A DNA stretch of 64,000 bases from Richelia sinica FACHB-800 (GTDB lineage Bacteria; Cyanobacteriota; Cyanobacteriia; Cyanobacteriales; Nostocaceae). The first letter of the stretch is position 1. Every line of letters starts with the position of its first letter. This document shows, one piece after another, positions 56,743-64,000 of this stretch. The translations under genes and the position numbers were made by a program. The notes under the pieces are model-generated. The model ran no database searches, had not been told where the DNA came from, and saw only the letters and a list, made by a program, of their open reading frames with translations. The stretch lies in contig NZ_JACJTT010000020.1 in the NCBI RefSeq assembly GCF_014698825.1, positions 31,455 through 95,454 of the forward strand. Direction: 5' to 3'.

Positions 56743-58179
56743 CTACTGCTTAACCGATTCTTGGTAAAACTCTAAGGCAACTTTCTCAATTACGTCGTAT
56801 GCTTCAATAGCCTGAATGCCTGCTTGTTGCAATTTCTCTTTGGGAGAGTTACCTATCTTAGAAACTAGAACAGCTTTACAATCTGCGATCGCCTTAATTA
56901 TATTGTCAAATGTGGCTTCTTCACCGTATCCACCTTGACAAAACTGGTCAATCTTGCGATGGCTGACAAAGCGAACTTCACTACCATCCACTTCGTAAAT
57001 TTGGAACTCCTTAGCATGACCGAAGTGTTGGTTAATCAAACCGCCACCTTTGGTAGCCACTGCCACTAAAATCTTAGGACTGTTGGTAGGCTTGTTACCA
57101 TTCCGTACCTTGTCTTTTGCTGTTTTTAGTTCTTCTCTAAACTTCTCGATCCCTTCGTGGACTTCTTGGCGTTTTTCCAAATTGTATTCTGGAGCCATTT
57201 CCAAGAACTTATCTTTGGTAAATTCTTGGCTGCGGTCTTCCCCTAGCAATCCTACTGCATCGGCTCGACACTGGCGACAGTGACGCATCATTTTCATGTT
57301 GCCAGCACATTGGTCTTGCACTGCTTTCAACTCAGTCAATGTGGGGCCACGTTGACCAGTTAAACCGAACTGTGTACCATGTTCCGGTGCAGAAATCAGG
57401 GGCATAATGTTGTGCAAGAATGCACCATTTTCCCGGATGACTTTGTTGACTTCTATCAAGTGTTGGTCATTAATGCCCGGAATCATCACCGAGTTAACTT
57501 TACACAAGATATCAGCTTCTTTCAGAGCTTGCAGTCCTTCTAGTTGCTTTTCTAGCAGAATTTTCGCACCTTCAACGCCTCTGTAACGTTTCCGTTTATA
57601 GTGAACCCAAGAGTAAATCTGTGCGCCGATTTCTGGGTCAATGGTGTTAAGGGTGATAGTAACGTGATCTATATTTAATTGTTTAATGCGATCGATATAT
57701 TCGGGTAGCATTAAACCGTTGGTTGATAAGCAAAGCTTAATATCTGGTGCTTGATCAGCAATCAACTCAAAGGTACGGAAGGTCTTTTCTGGGTTCGCCA
57801 AGGGGTCTCCAGGCCCCGCAATTCCCAACACTGTCATTTGGGGAATCTTGCCAGCAATCACCAAAACTTTGTGAGCAGCTTCTTCTGGTGTCAGCAACTC
57901 GCTCACAACTCCAGGACGACTTTCGTTAGCACAGTCATACTTGCGGTTACAATAGTTACATTGAATATTGCAAGCTGGGGCAACGGCAACGTGCATCCGG
58001 GCATAGTGGTGATGCGCTTCTTCGCTATAACAAGGGTGTTTGGCGATGCGTTCTTTGAGCTTTTCGTCCATTTCGCTAGAGGTGTTGCTGCTAGTACAGC
58101 CGCAGCCACCTGCTTTAGCTTGGGAAATGGTGGGTTCCTGTTCGGAGGAGGTGAGGAGTCCTGTAGCCGGTATTGTCAT
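56743..58179 (-). CDS. nifB: FeMo-co precursor synthase NifB
   Basis: A radical SAM enzyme that makes NifB-co, the Fe-S core of FeMo-co. The radical SAM cysteines are in [17 protein letters not shown] (Cys70, Cys74, Cys77 counted from the ATG). The C-terminal about 110 residues are a NifX-like domain ([20 protein letters not shown]). The ATG at 58179 (MTIPATGLL) is chosen; an in-frame TTG at 58191 would add four residues. It is the first gene of the cluster. The 1.2-kb region upstream holds regulatory candidates (see 58327, 58685). Confidence 0.95.
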   Translation of the reverse strand: MTIPATGLLTSSEQEPTISQAKAGGCGCTSSNTSSEMDEKLKERIAKHPCYSEEAHHHYARMHVAVAPACNIQCNYCNRKYDCANESRPGVVSELLTPEEAAHKVLVIAGKIPQMTVLGIAGPGDPLANPEKTFRTFELIADQAPDIKLCLSTNGLMLPEYIDRIKQLNIDHVTITLNTIDPEIGAQIYSWVHYKRKRYRGVEGAKILLEKQLEGLQALKEADILCKVNSVMIPGINDQHLIEVNKVIRENGAFLHNIMPLISAPEHGTQFGLTGQRGPTLTELKAVQDQCAGNMKMMRHCRQCRADAVGLLGEDRSQEFTKDKFLEMAPEYNLEKRQEVHEGIEKFREELKTAKDKVRNGNKPTNSPKILVAVATKGGGLINQHFGHAKEFQIYEVDGSEVRFVSHRKIDQFCQGGYGEEATFDNIIKAIADCKAVLVSKIGNSPKEKLQQAGIQAIEAYDVIEKVALEFYQESVKQ

Positions 58180-58326
58180 TGAATTTCGCAAAGGTCGGTG
58201 GACGGGATGCCACTGTGGGAGATGCCGTTGCTACTTCCAATGCCTGTGAATTCAAGTCGCGTCTTATACTCACTTTGCCCGCAAGTTTTGACCCTGGAGC
58301 GGTAGGACAGCCTGATAATGGGCTGA

Positions 58327-58431
58327 TCAAGTAGGGCGGGCTAAAAGTCCTTGAGTTTCGGCTGGTGTGTCAACATTGGGGTCTAGGTAGACTAAATGTG
58401 TACAGCCGCGACTTTGATTCACTCCAGGCAT
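58327..58431 (-). CDS. Possible 34-codon leader reading frame upstream of nifB, tentative
   Basis: ATG at 58431 opens a 34-residue frame (MPGVNQSRGCTHLVYLDPNV ... ending LLARPT) that stops at TGA, 148 bp before the nifB ATG. The amino-acid composition looks protein-like and the region is GC-richer than its neighbourhood. The stop overlaps a TTG of another frame that runs into nifB; that second frame is not believed. Without conservation data it is only a candidate leader peptide or small protein. Confidence 0.35.
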   Translation of the reverse strand: MPGVNQSRGCTHLVYLDPNVDTPAETQGLLARPT

Positions 58432-59380
58432 GGTGCTATCTCATCCCTCACGGGCGGGGACCCCTTACATGGGGGGAAACCCAGCCCCTATCACTTTTCG
58501 CTGTTTACTTGGTATTTGTAAAGGAGCGTTAAGTGATTGGCGATAAATGATTTATATCAGCCGCCTGCCAGCTTTGCGTTCTGCCTTATGAGAATAGAAT
58601 TTATTGGATTTATTATCTATGTACTCAAAAATAGCAAAGCCCATGTTTGCTATGTTTACGAAACTTAAAAATTTTTTTTGGGTAGGGGTACTAGTATTTT
58701 TCAGTTGGGGTACGAGTATTTATGGTTAGGGGTTCAGGATTTCTTTGTACTCACCTTAAACCCAATCTCTGCATGGGATCGAGCTAATTTTTAATAATTT
58801 TTAAGTTACACTCATCTGTACTCATGATTCCTTGAAATTCTGCTTTAAGCCTTAATAGATGAGGGTTTTGGGGAAAAACTGGAGTAGGATACGCCTTACT
58901 ACTCCAGATACGTGCGAAATTCAATTCTGTATACAACATATCATTTTTTTTATCATAAAAATGCAGTTCATATTTTCTTAAGTTTCAGATTATTAATAAC
59001 ATTAATTTGATTTATAAGTCTTGCTGTTTAAGGGCTGTAGCTTACTGCAATTCAATAAAATGATGGAGTTTTTTTTCATAAATTTTAACTTTTGCCTCCT
59101 AGTTGTTAGTTTTTTGTATTCTTAATCTCAGTTCAACAATGAGAAAAAATCGCAAGTTGGGCAGATAGTGAATGGCGATCGCTTCTATAATCCTGAAATT
59201 TGAAATCTGCTCGGACGCTCAACAGTTGTCTTGATTAGACTGTAATTATGGAAAACAAGTCTCTATGATTTTGAATTTTATGTTTTTGGATTGATGCTGG
59301 CCTTCACCCTGGTGGGTGATGCTATGGGGTGAGGAGTTCAGAGTTTATAATCAGAAATTGAGGGTGCAAGGAAAAATACT
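58432..59380. other. Long regulatory gap upstream of nifB
   Basis: About 950 bp with no convincing frame. The first 70 bp are GC-rich with CCCC/GGGG blocks that could fold in the nifB leader. The 58685-58743 repeats are listed separately. The remainder is AT-rich and may contain promoters of nifB (leftward) and of the dehydrogenase gene (rightward). No NtcA box (GTA-N8-TAC) was found by eye. Confidence 0.55.
58685..58743 (+). promoter_or_regulatory. Three GGGGT-type repeats at 22-bp spacing upstream of nifB
   Basis: GGGGTACTAGTATTT (58685) and GGGGTACGAGTATTT (58707) match at 14 of 15 positions and are exactly 22 bp apart; a weaker third, GGGGTTCAGGATTTC, starts at 58729, again 22 bp on. Two helical turns of spacing suggests binding sites for one protein on one face. 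An activator of nifB such as CnfR/PatB is a possible binder; this is inference. Confidence 0.5.
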
Positions 59381-60325
59381 ATGAAAGCAGTAGTTATCCG
59401 TCAGTATGGGTCGCCAGAAGTGTTGCAGTATGAGGATGTGGCACAACCAACAATAAAACCTGACCAGGTACTAGTGAAAATTCATGCTAGTAGTGTTAAT
59501 CCCATTGATTGGAAAATCCGCAAGGGAATGCTGAAGCTAATTACAGGTAACAAGTTTCCGAAAATACTGGGCTTTGACTTAGCGGGGGAAGTTGTTGAGG
59601 TTGGTTCTCAAGTAACTCGCTTTCAAGCAGGAGATGCAGTTTATGGTAATGCGGGTTTGGGTGGTGGTGCTTATGCAGAATATGCTGCTGTTGGGGAAAA
59701 GTATTTGGCTCCCAAACCTAACAATATGAGTTATGAAGAAGCTGCTGCTGTGCCTGGAGGGGCGCTGACGGCGCTACAAGCCCTGCGAGACTTAGGGAAG
59801 ATTCAATCAGGTCACAGGGTATTGATTAATGGTGCTGGGGGTGGTGTAGGCAGCTTTGGGGTGCAAATTGCCAAGGCTTTGGGTGCAGAGGTAACTGGTG
59901 TTTGCAGTGGTAATAAGTTAGAGTTGGTGAAATCTTTGGGTGCAGATTTAGTAATAGACTATACGCAACAGGATTTTACTGACGGTAATGTGCAATACGA
60001 TATTATTTTGGATGCGGTGGCTAAACGCGCCTTTGGAAACTGTAAACGGGTTTTAACGCCTCAGGGAGTTTATATTTCTACTCTTCCTATTCCAGAAGTA
60101 ATTGTGCAATCTGTGTTAACGTCTGTTTTACCAGGACAAAAGGCTAAGTTGGTGTTTGAAAACCCCAATAGTCAAGATTTGATTTATTTGCAAGGTTTGA
60201 TAGAAGCGGGTAAAATCCGGGCTGTGATTGATCGGATCTATCCTTTGGCTGAGTTAGCTGCTGCTCATGCTTATAGTGAAAGTGAAAGGGCAGGTGGGAA
60301 AATAGCGATCGCTATTCCTGGTTAA
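59381..60325 (+). CDS. NAD(P)-dependent quinone-oxidoreductase-like dehydrogenase
   Basis: A 314-residue zinc-less medium-chain dehydrogenase. It shows the QOR start (MKAVVIRQYGSPEVLQYEDV), SSVNPIDWKIRKG, GFDLAGEVVEVGS, and the NADPH-binding GAGGGVGSFGVQIAKALGA. The final EARAGGKIAIAI-like end (SERAGGKIAIAIPG) is standard. The family reduces quinones or enals with NADPH. AAGGA precedes the ATG by about 8 bp. The DUF1622 gene follows 66 bp later on the same strand. Confidence 0.88.
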   Translation: MKAVVIRQYGSPEVLQYEDVAQPTIKPDQVLVKIHASSVNPIDWKIRKGMLKLITGNKFPKILGFDLAGEVVEVGSQVTRFQAGDAVYGNAGLGGGAYAEYAAVGEKYLAPKPNNMSYEEAAAVPGGALTALQALRDLGKIQSGHRVLINGAGGGVGSFGVQIAKALGAEVTGVCSGNKLELVKSLGADLVIDYTQQDFTDGNVQYDIILDAVAKRAFGNCKRVLTPQGVYISTLPIPEVIVQSVLTSVLPGQKAKLVFENPNSQDLIYLQGLIEAGKIRAVIDRIYPLAELAAAHAYSESERAGGKIAIAIPG

Positions 60326-60391
60326 TTAGGTTATTTTGCTAAAAATATTATTCACTCAACTAACCAAAGAGTAGATCAACAGTGAGATTTG

Positions 60392-60892
60392 ATGAGAAGA
60401 GACGGAACCCAGGATTCATGGATTAATTTGATATTGCCTTTGGGTCTAATTCTAGGGTTAGTTCTACTTTTGAGCTTGAATATAGAAGGCAACAACCAAG
60501 GTAGAGAAACTACTGCTTTGGAGATATGGTTGAAAGTCATTGTTGGTTATTTAGCAGCAGGAACAGAAATTGCCGCAGCAATAGTCATTGGTGGAGCAGT
60601 GATTCGTAGTATTGTTGCCTATTTGCGGTTATTGTTCTCTCGCTCCAAACAACATTTTGATGCTACAGAAGGAGTTCGTCTGCAATTGGGAAGAGTCCTG
60701 GCTTTGGGTTTGGAGTTTACTGTTGCTAGCGACATATTACGGACGGCAGTAGCACCAACTCGCCAAGATATTTTAAATTTGGGGGCAATTGTTTTACTGC
60801 GAACTTTACTGAATTATTTCTTAGAGCGGGAGATTGAGCAGGGAGAGCAACGCCGTTTACCCCAGCCGCAGCTTGATAGGAGTGTACAATGA
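60392..60892 (+). CDS. DUF1622 membrane protein
   Basis: A 166-residue membrane protein with helices LILPLGLILGLVLLLSL, WLKVIVGYLAAGTEIAAAIV and the C-terminal DILNLGAIVLLRTLLNYFL. The region VRLQLGRVLALGLEFTVASDILRTAVAPT is the DUF1622 signature. Function is unknown. A TTG one codon upstream is an alternative start. Confidence 0.85.
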   Translation: MRRDGTQDSWINLILPLGLILGLVLLLSLNIEGNNQGRETTALEIWLKVIVGYLAAGTEIAAAIVIGGAVIRSIVAYLRLLFSRSKQHFDATEGVRLQLGRVLALGLEFTVASDILRTAVAPTRQDILNLGAIVLLRTLLNYFLEREIEQGEQRRLPQPQLDRSVQ

Positions 60893-60909
60893 AATCCCAA
60901 CTTTAAACA

Positions 60910-61455
60910 TTAAGGATTGTTGGGTATTGAGAAATTACTAAGTTGGCAAATAGTATCTGGATTAACACCATTTCTTATTGCTGCTGACCTCGCATTAATA
61001 CAAGTAGTAATAATACTGGCACTTGCTCTAATTACTTCCCTTTTATTCTCATTTTCTTGTCTGATTTTTTCTAAATTACTTTGATTAGTACAGGGATTGG
61101 TATTAAAAGTAGTGAAAATTTGATAAATATCTTGATTACCATTATTGATATAGCCACCTGAAATCGATAAACCACATTGACTGCCGTAGGAACTATAACC
61201 GCTAAAGCTGGAACTAAAAGCAGAGATACCTTGGTTAAGAGTATTTGTGTTTAAATAAGATGAAGTTTCAATAGAGGGATTTATACTAGTATTTGTTGTT
61301 GGTAGCACAGTAGTAGATGTATCAGAATTTAATGTAGTATCCTCTTCAGGAGATACAGCAGTATTTCCACCTCCTGCTGCTAAAGAAATAGAGGCATAGA
61401 TATTAGAAAAGAATAGATAAATTAGACAAAAATACCATCTATTTATTTTATTCAT
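60910..61455 (-). CDS. Secreted protein of unknown function
   Basis: A 181-residue protein with a signal peptide (WYFCLIYLFFSNIYASISLA) followed by a Thr/Ser/Asn-rich region and a C-terminal part with four cysteines. No family is recognised. It is convergent with the DUF1622 gene and lies 134 bp downstream of the M23 peptidase on the same strand. Confidence 0.55.
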   Translation of the reverse strand: MNKINRWYFCLIYLFFSNIYASISLAAGGGNTAVSPEEDTTLNSDTSTTVLPTTNTSINPSIETSSYLNTNTLNQGISAFSSSFSGYSSYGSQCGLSISGGYINNGNQDIYQIFTTFNTNPCTNQSNLEKIRQENENKREVIRASASIITTCINARSAAIRNGVNPDTICQLSNFSIPNNP

Positions 61456-61489
61456 AATTTTTATTTAGCCTATTTATTTATTATGAATT

Positions 61490-61514
61490 AAGGGTTTAGC
61501 ATTGCTAAACCCCC
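61490..61514. repeat. GGGTTTAGC palindrome, copy 5
   Basis: AAGGGTTTAGCA with TGCTAAACCCCC between the two secreted-protein genes. Confidence 0.75.
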
Positions 61515-61589
61515 ACAAAGGAAAAAAGTGAAGTCATTTAATGTATTGAGCCAGATTCATAATATTGAATCTCATTGCTACAAAAACAC

Positions 61590-62678
61590 TTAACGCCGTC
61601 TCATTTGCCAGTAATCTTTTAAAGGATTATAAGTACGGGTGCGGAAATCATCTTTGGTGACTGCACGTGGTTTTTGTAATGCTCCATAGGGATAAGCGGA
61701 ACGAGTAATTTCGTAGTGTAGATGTGGACTTGCTGCCGCTGTACTACCTGTATTAGCAACAATTTGACCTGCTGTAACATTTTGCCCTGGAGAAACGAGA
61801 AATTTATTCAAGTGCTTATAGATATGATTAACACCATTAACATCTTGAATGGTCAATAAACCCCATGTCATATCAGCAACAATAACTTTACCGGAAACAA
61901 GGGTTTTAACAGGAGTTCCTGATGGTGCAGAAATATCAATTCCGCCATGATATCCGTAACCGCCCCCTGTTGCACTATAGTAGTCATCAGAGATATAAGC
62001 TCCTTCAATTCGGAAAACCTGTCCAAATAAAGAATTGGATAAATCTCGATAAATTTGAGTAACAGGAGAACTACCATTATTAATGCTAGTTAATGCTGCT
62101 GCACTGTTAATTGAACTCTCCCATTGAGCATCAGACCATTTTAATAGATTGTTAAAGTAACTTCCTGTTGGTGGAGGTGAAGTTTGATTTGCGCTACTAC
62201 GAAAATTTTGATTAGCAGTATTGGCACATCCGGTTAATTGAATTTTACCGCCATTGGCACGGTAAGGCATCTCTATACATAAGTTTGTATTGGCAAGTTG
62301 AATTGAAAAATAACCATTTCCTCGATCAATTTGCTTCCAATTCTGATCACCATCGTTAGGATTACAAGGACGAACATTGAACTGTGCACCAGCCCAGTGA
62401 CGATAAGCATTTAGACAAAGACCTGTAGAACCGTGTTTGAAGAGAATTCCATCTTTATTTCCCTGTAAACGGTCAAATTGTTGATCAATATCACCGTCAT
62501 TGCGTTTCCATGATGACATGATTGGTGAGCTATCAATCCGAATAAATTGATTATTAGTATTGAGTGCAAAACCATCAATGTATAATGTTTCAGCTGCTTG
62601 TGCTGATCCAGCTGTAGCTACTACTGATAAAGCAAAAACCCCGGAAGCGAGTGTATTTTTACGGCTAATCTGTGCCAT
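61590..62678 (-). CDS. Secreted M23 peptidase with ricin-type lectin domain
   Basis: A 362-residue exported protein. After a signal peptide (LASGVFALSVVATAGSAQA) comes a beta-trefoil, ricin-B-like domain (repeats ending in QxW-type motifs, e.g. GDQNWKQIDRGNGY) up to about residue 160, then a LytM/M23 metallopeptidase domain with GYHGGIDISAPSG (His and Asp zinc ligands, about residue 244) and HLHYE (about 319). It probably cuts peptidoglycan cross-links in the periplasm. The ATG at 62678 is preceded by GGAGG and is preferred over an upstream TTG. Confidence 0.88.
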   Translation of the reverse strand: MAQISRKNTLASGVFALSVVATAGSAQAAETLYIDGFALNTNNQFIRIDSSPIMSSWKRNDGDIDQQFDRLQGNKDGILFKHGSTGLCLNAYRHWAGAQFNVRPCNPNDGDQNWKQIDRGNGYFSIQLANTNLCIEMPYRANGGKIQLTGCANTANQNFRSSANQTSPPPTGSYFNNLLKWSDAQWESSINSAAALTSINNGSSPVTQIYRDLSNSLFGQVFRIEGAYISDDYYSATGGGYGYHGGIDISAPSGTPVKTLVSGKVIVADMTWGLLTIQDVNGVNHIYKHLNKFLVSPGQNVTAGQIVANTGSTAAASPHLHYEITRSAYPYGALQKPRAVTKDDFRTRTYNPLKDYWQMRRR

Positions 62679-62831
62679 AATAACCTCCAATAATATGTTT
62701 AATCAACCGTCCTAACCCCGTGAAGGCTAGGACTTTTTGTTCCGTGTCTAAAGTTTCACGTATAAGCCATAAACACCGCTATAAACAGGTGTTAGTCTTG
62801 ATAAACAACTTACATAAACGTTTGTCTACGG

Positions 62832-63905
62832 ATGACTAAACAGGGATTTGAAAGAGCATTGCAAAAGCTAACACCAAAACGTAGAGAGGTGTTAGAACAT
62901 TTTTTAGCTGGTAAAAGTGATGAAGACATTGCCCAATCTTTATACATCAGTAAATCTACTGTTAGACAGCACATTAGGAATATTTGTCAAGAACTCGGCT
63001 TAAAAAATGGTTGTAATGATGATGGAACTTCACAACGAGCCAATTTAATAGCCTTATTTGCTCAATACAAACCTGAGTTCCTACAACAAGCAACGCTCAC
63101 AGAAGGCGAAAATAAGGGGAGTGAGAGTATTTTGCTCTCTAATACATCTACAGATAACAAGCAAGATGCTTGTGTGACAACACAAATAACAGAAGTTCCC
63201 CTTAACAAGGAAGATTCAGGGGAATCAGATCATAATTTCGTGGGTAGAGATGACGATATCGCATCTCTTGACAAACTCATTAATAAAGGTGCAAAAATTA
63301 TCCAAATCATTGCACCTGGAGGGACTGGTAAAACTCGTTTGGCTCAGAAGTATCTTGAAATAAGGTTTAAAACAGTATTAGAGTTTCCTATTGGTAAAGA
63401 AAGAAAGGATATCGCATTAATAGATAATCTTTTAGAATTTAACCTGTGTAAATTAGGAGAAGAACCAGGACAGGAGTTCATGGTATCTTTACAACGATTA
63501 AAGCAGAAACTCCAAACACAGGAAATAGGTATATCAATAGATAACCTTGAAACTGCTTTAGATGGTTCTGGAAAGTTTATTGAACAGCATCGTAGTTATG
63601 TAGAATTGTTGCGTATTTTAACAGACTCTAGCATTAAGTCTATTACTCTTATTACCAGTCGTGAGCGTCTTTGTGAGGGTTTAGATATTACTCTGTATAA
63701 ACTGCCTAGTTTAAATATAGAAGCATGGTATGAATATTGGCATCATCAAGAAATTAACCCAGATACTCCCATATTAACTGAAATTCACAAAGCCTATGGT
63801 GGTAATGCCTTGGCTATGAAAGTATTATGTAATCCCATTCTAAATGATTTCAATGGAGATATTATTGCTTATTGGAATGAAAATAAAACCGAGCAGAAAT
63901 GTTGA
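62832..63905 (+). CDS. LuxR-type/NB-ARC regulator, C-terminally shortened
   Basis: A 357-residue protein. The N-terminus is a LuxR-type helix-turn-helix (LTPKRREVLEHFLAGKSDED ... KSTVRQHIRNICQEL). An NB-ARC/STAND ATPase domain follows, starting FVGRDDDIASLDKLI, with P-loop APGGTGKTRLAQ (about residue 160), a Walker B-like ISIDNLETAL and TLITSRERL. STAND proteins usually continue with WD40, TPR or similar sensor repeats; here the frame ends after AYWNENKTEQKC, so the sensor part is missing. Either a natural short form or a truncated gene. It is divergent from the M23 gene across a 153-bp shared regulatory gap with repeated ATAAACA motifs. Confidence 0.75.
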   Translation: MTKQGFERALQKLTPKRREVLEHFLAGKSDEDIAQSLYISKSTVRQHIRNICQELGLKNGCNDDGTSQRANLIALFAQYKPEFLQQATLTEGENKGSESILLSNTSTDNKQDACVTTQITEVPLNKEDSGESDHNFVGRDDDIASLDKLINKGAKIIQIIAPGGTGKTRLAQKYLEIRFKTVLEFPIGKERKDIALIDNLLEFNLCKLGEEPGQEFMVSLQRLKQKLQTQEIGISIDNLETALDGSGKFIEQHRSYVELLRILTDSSIKSITLITSRERLCEGLDITLYKLPSLNIEAWYEYWHHQEINPDTPILTEIHKAYGGNALAMKVLCNPILNDFNGDIIAYWNENKTEQKC

Positions 63906-64000
63906 ATGTCGATACAAAACTTTACATCTTTAGATAGAGTAGCTCTAAAAAGCCTAAAATAGTCAACATAACATTATCTCCTCAAGCCAATGAACATAAC

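Noticed and set aside
58115..58330. 71-codon frame overlapping the start of nifB
   Set aside because: It starts with TTG, overlaps the nifB coding start in another frame by 65 bp and has no recognisable features.
58180..58330. Cobalamin riboswitch, because of GCCACTG in the nifB leader
   Set aside because: The motif is on the strand opposite to nifB and the other conserved blocks of the riboswitch are not seen.

Overview
The window is a stretch of chromosome from a filamentous, heterocyst-forming cyanobacterium (Nostocales, Anabaena/Nostoc-like). The evidence is the complete molybdenum nitrogenase cluster in the heterocystous order (nifB-fdxN-nifS-nifU-nifH-nifD-nifK ... nifE-nifN-nifX ... 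nifW-hesA-hesB-fdxH), the heterocyst ferredoxin gene fdxH, two excision-type elements inside nifH and nifD each with an XisA-family recombinase, frequent HIP1 octamers (GCGATCGC), a cyanobacterial PsbQ lipoprotein, and ferredoxin-type nitrate assimilation genes (nirA-nrtP-narB). The species cannot be named from the sequence alone.

Layout. 1-258: end fragment of a psiE-like gene. 464-6133: leftward nirA-nrtP-narB operon behind a textbook NtcA-activated promoter. 6.2-15.4 kb: mixed housekeeping and small genes (GNAT, DUF4231 membrane protein, double histidine phosphatase, dihydroorotase, psbQ, FAD oxidoreductase, RelE-type toxin-antitoxin pair), with many short palindromic and tandem repeats between them. 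15.6-19.7 kb: a giant RTX/Calx-beta protein with a recent 516-bp internal tandem duplication. 20-21.3 kb: PIN-domain pair between two copies of an xisI-like gene, one broken. 21.5-30.9 kb: amino-acid-permease/histidine-kinase fusion, alpha/beta hydrolase-fold protein, PPK2 kinase, CheR-PAS protein, KTSC protein. 30.9-58.4 kb: nif cluster, all leftward. 59.4-63.9 kb: quinone-reductase-like dehydrogenase, DUF1622 protein, secreted proteins including an M23 peptidase, and a truncated LuxR/NB-ARC regulator.

The nif genes work as a unit. nifB, nifS, nifU, nifE, nifN and nifX make FeMo-co and Fe-S precursors; nifHDK encode the enzyme; fdxH delivers electrons; nifW, hesA, hesB and the small proteins assist. 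Two genes are split. nifH is cut after codon 145 by a 5,850-bp element (repeat ACCTTCACGG at 47298 and 53148). nifD is cut after about codon 455 by a 5,393-bp element (shared CGGAGTA at 39932 and 45325). Removing both restores a 295-residue NifH and a roughly 499-residue NifD. fdxN, which is split by an element in Anabaena PCC 7120, is intact here.

The most interesting structure is in these elements. Both carry paired 8-bp direct repeats about one helical turn apart near both ends; the core is AGGGTAAA in the nifH element and AGGCTAAA in the nifD element, which suggests element-specific recombinase (arm-type) sites. The nifD element carries an overlapping ATPase-TOPRIM gene pair that looks like a phage-defence module, plus an HNH endonuclease and a Uma2-family protein. 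The nifH element carries a toxin-antitoxin operon with a third tiny gene, a membrane glycosyltransferase, and a tandem array built on HIP1. Upstream of nifB there are three GGGGT-type repeats at exact 22-bp spacing and a possible 34-codon reading frame.
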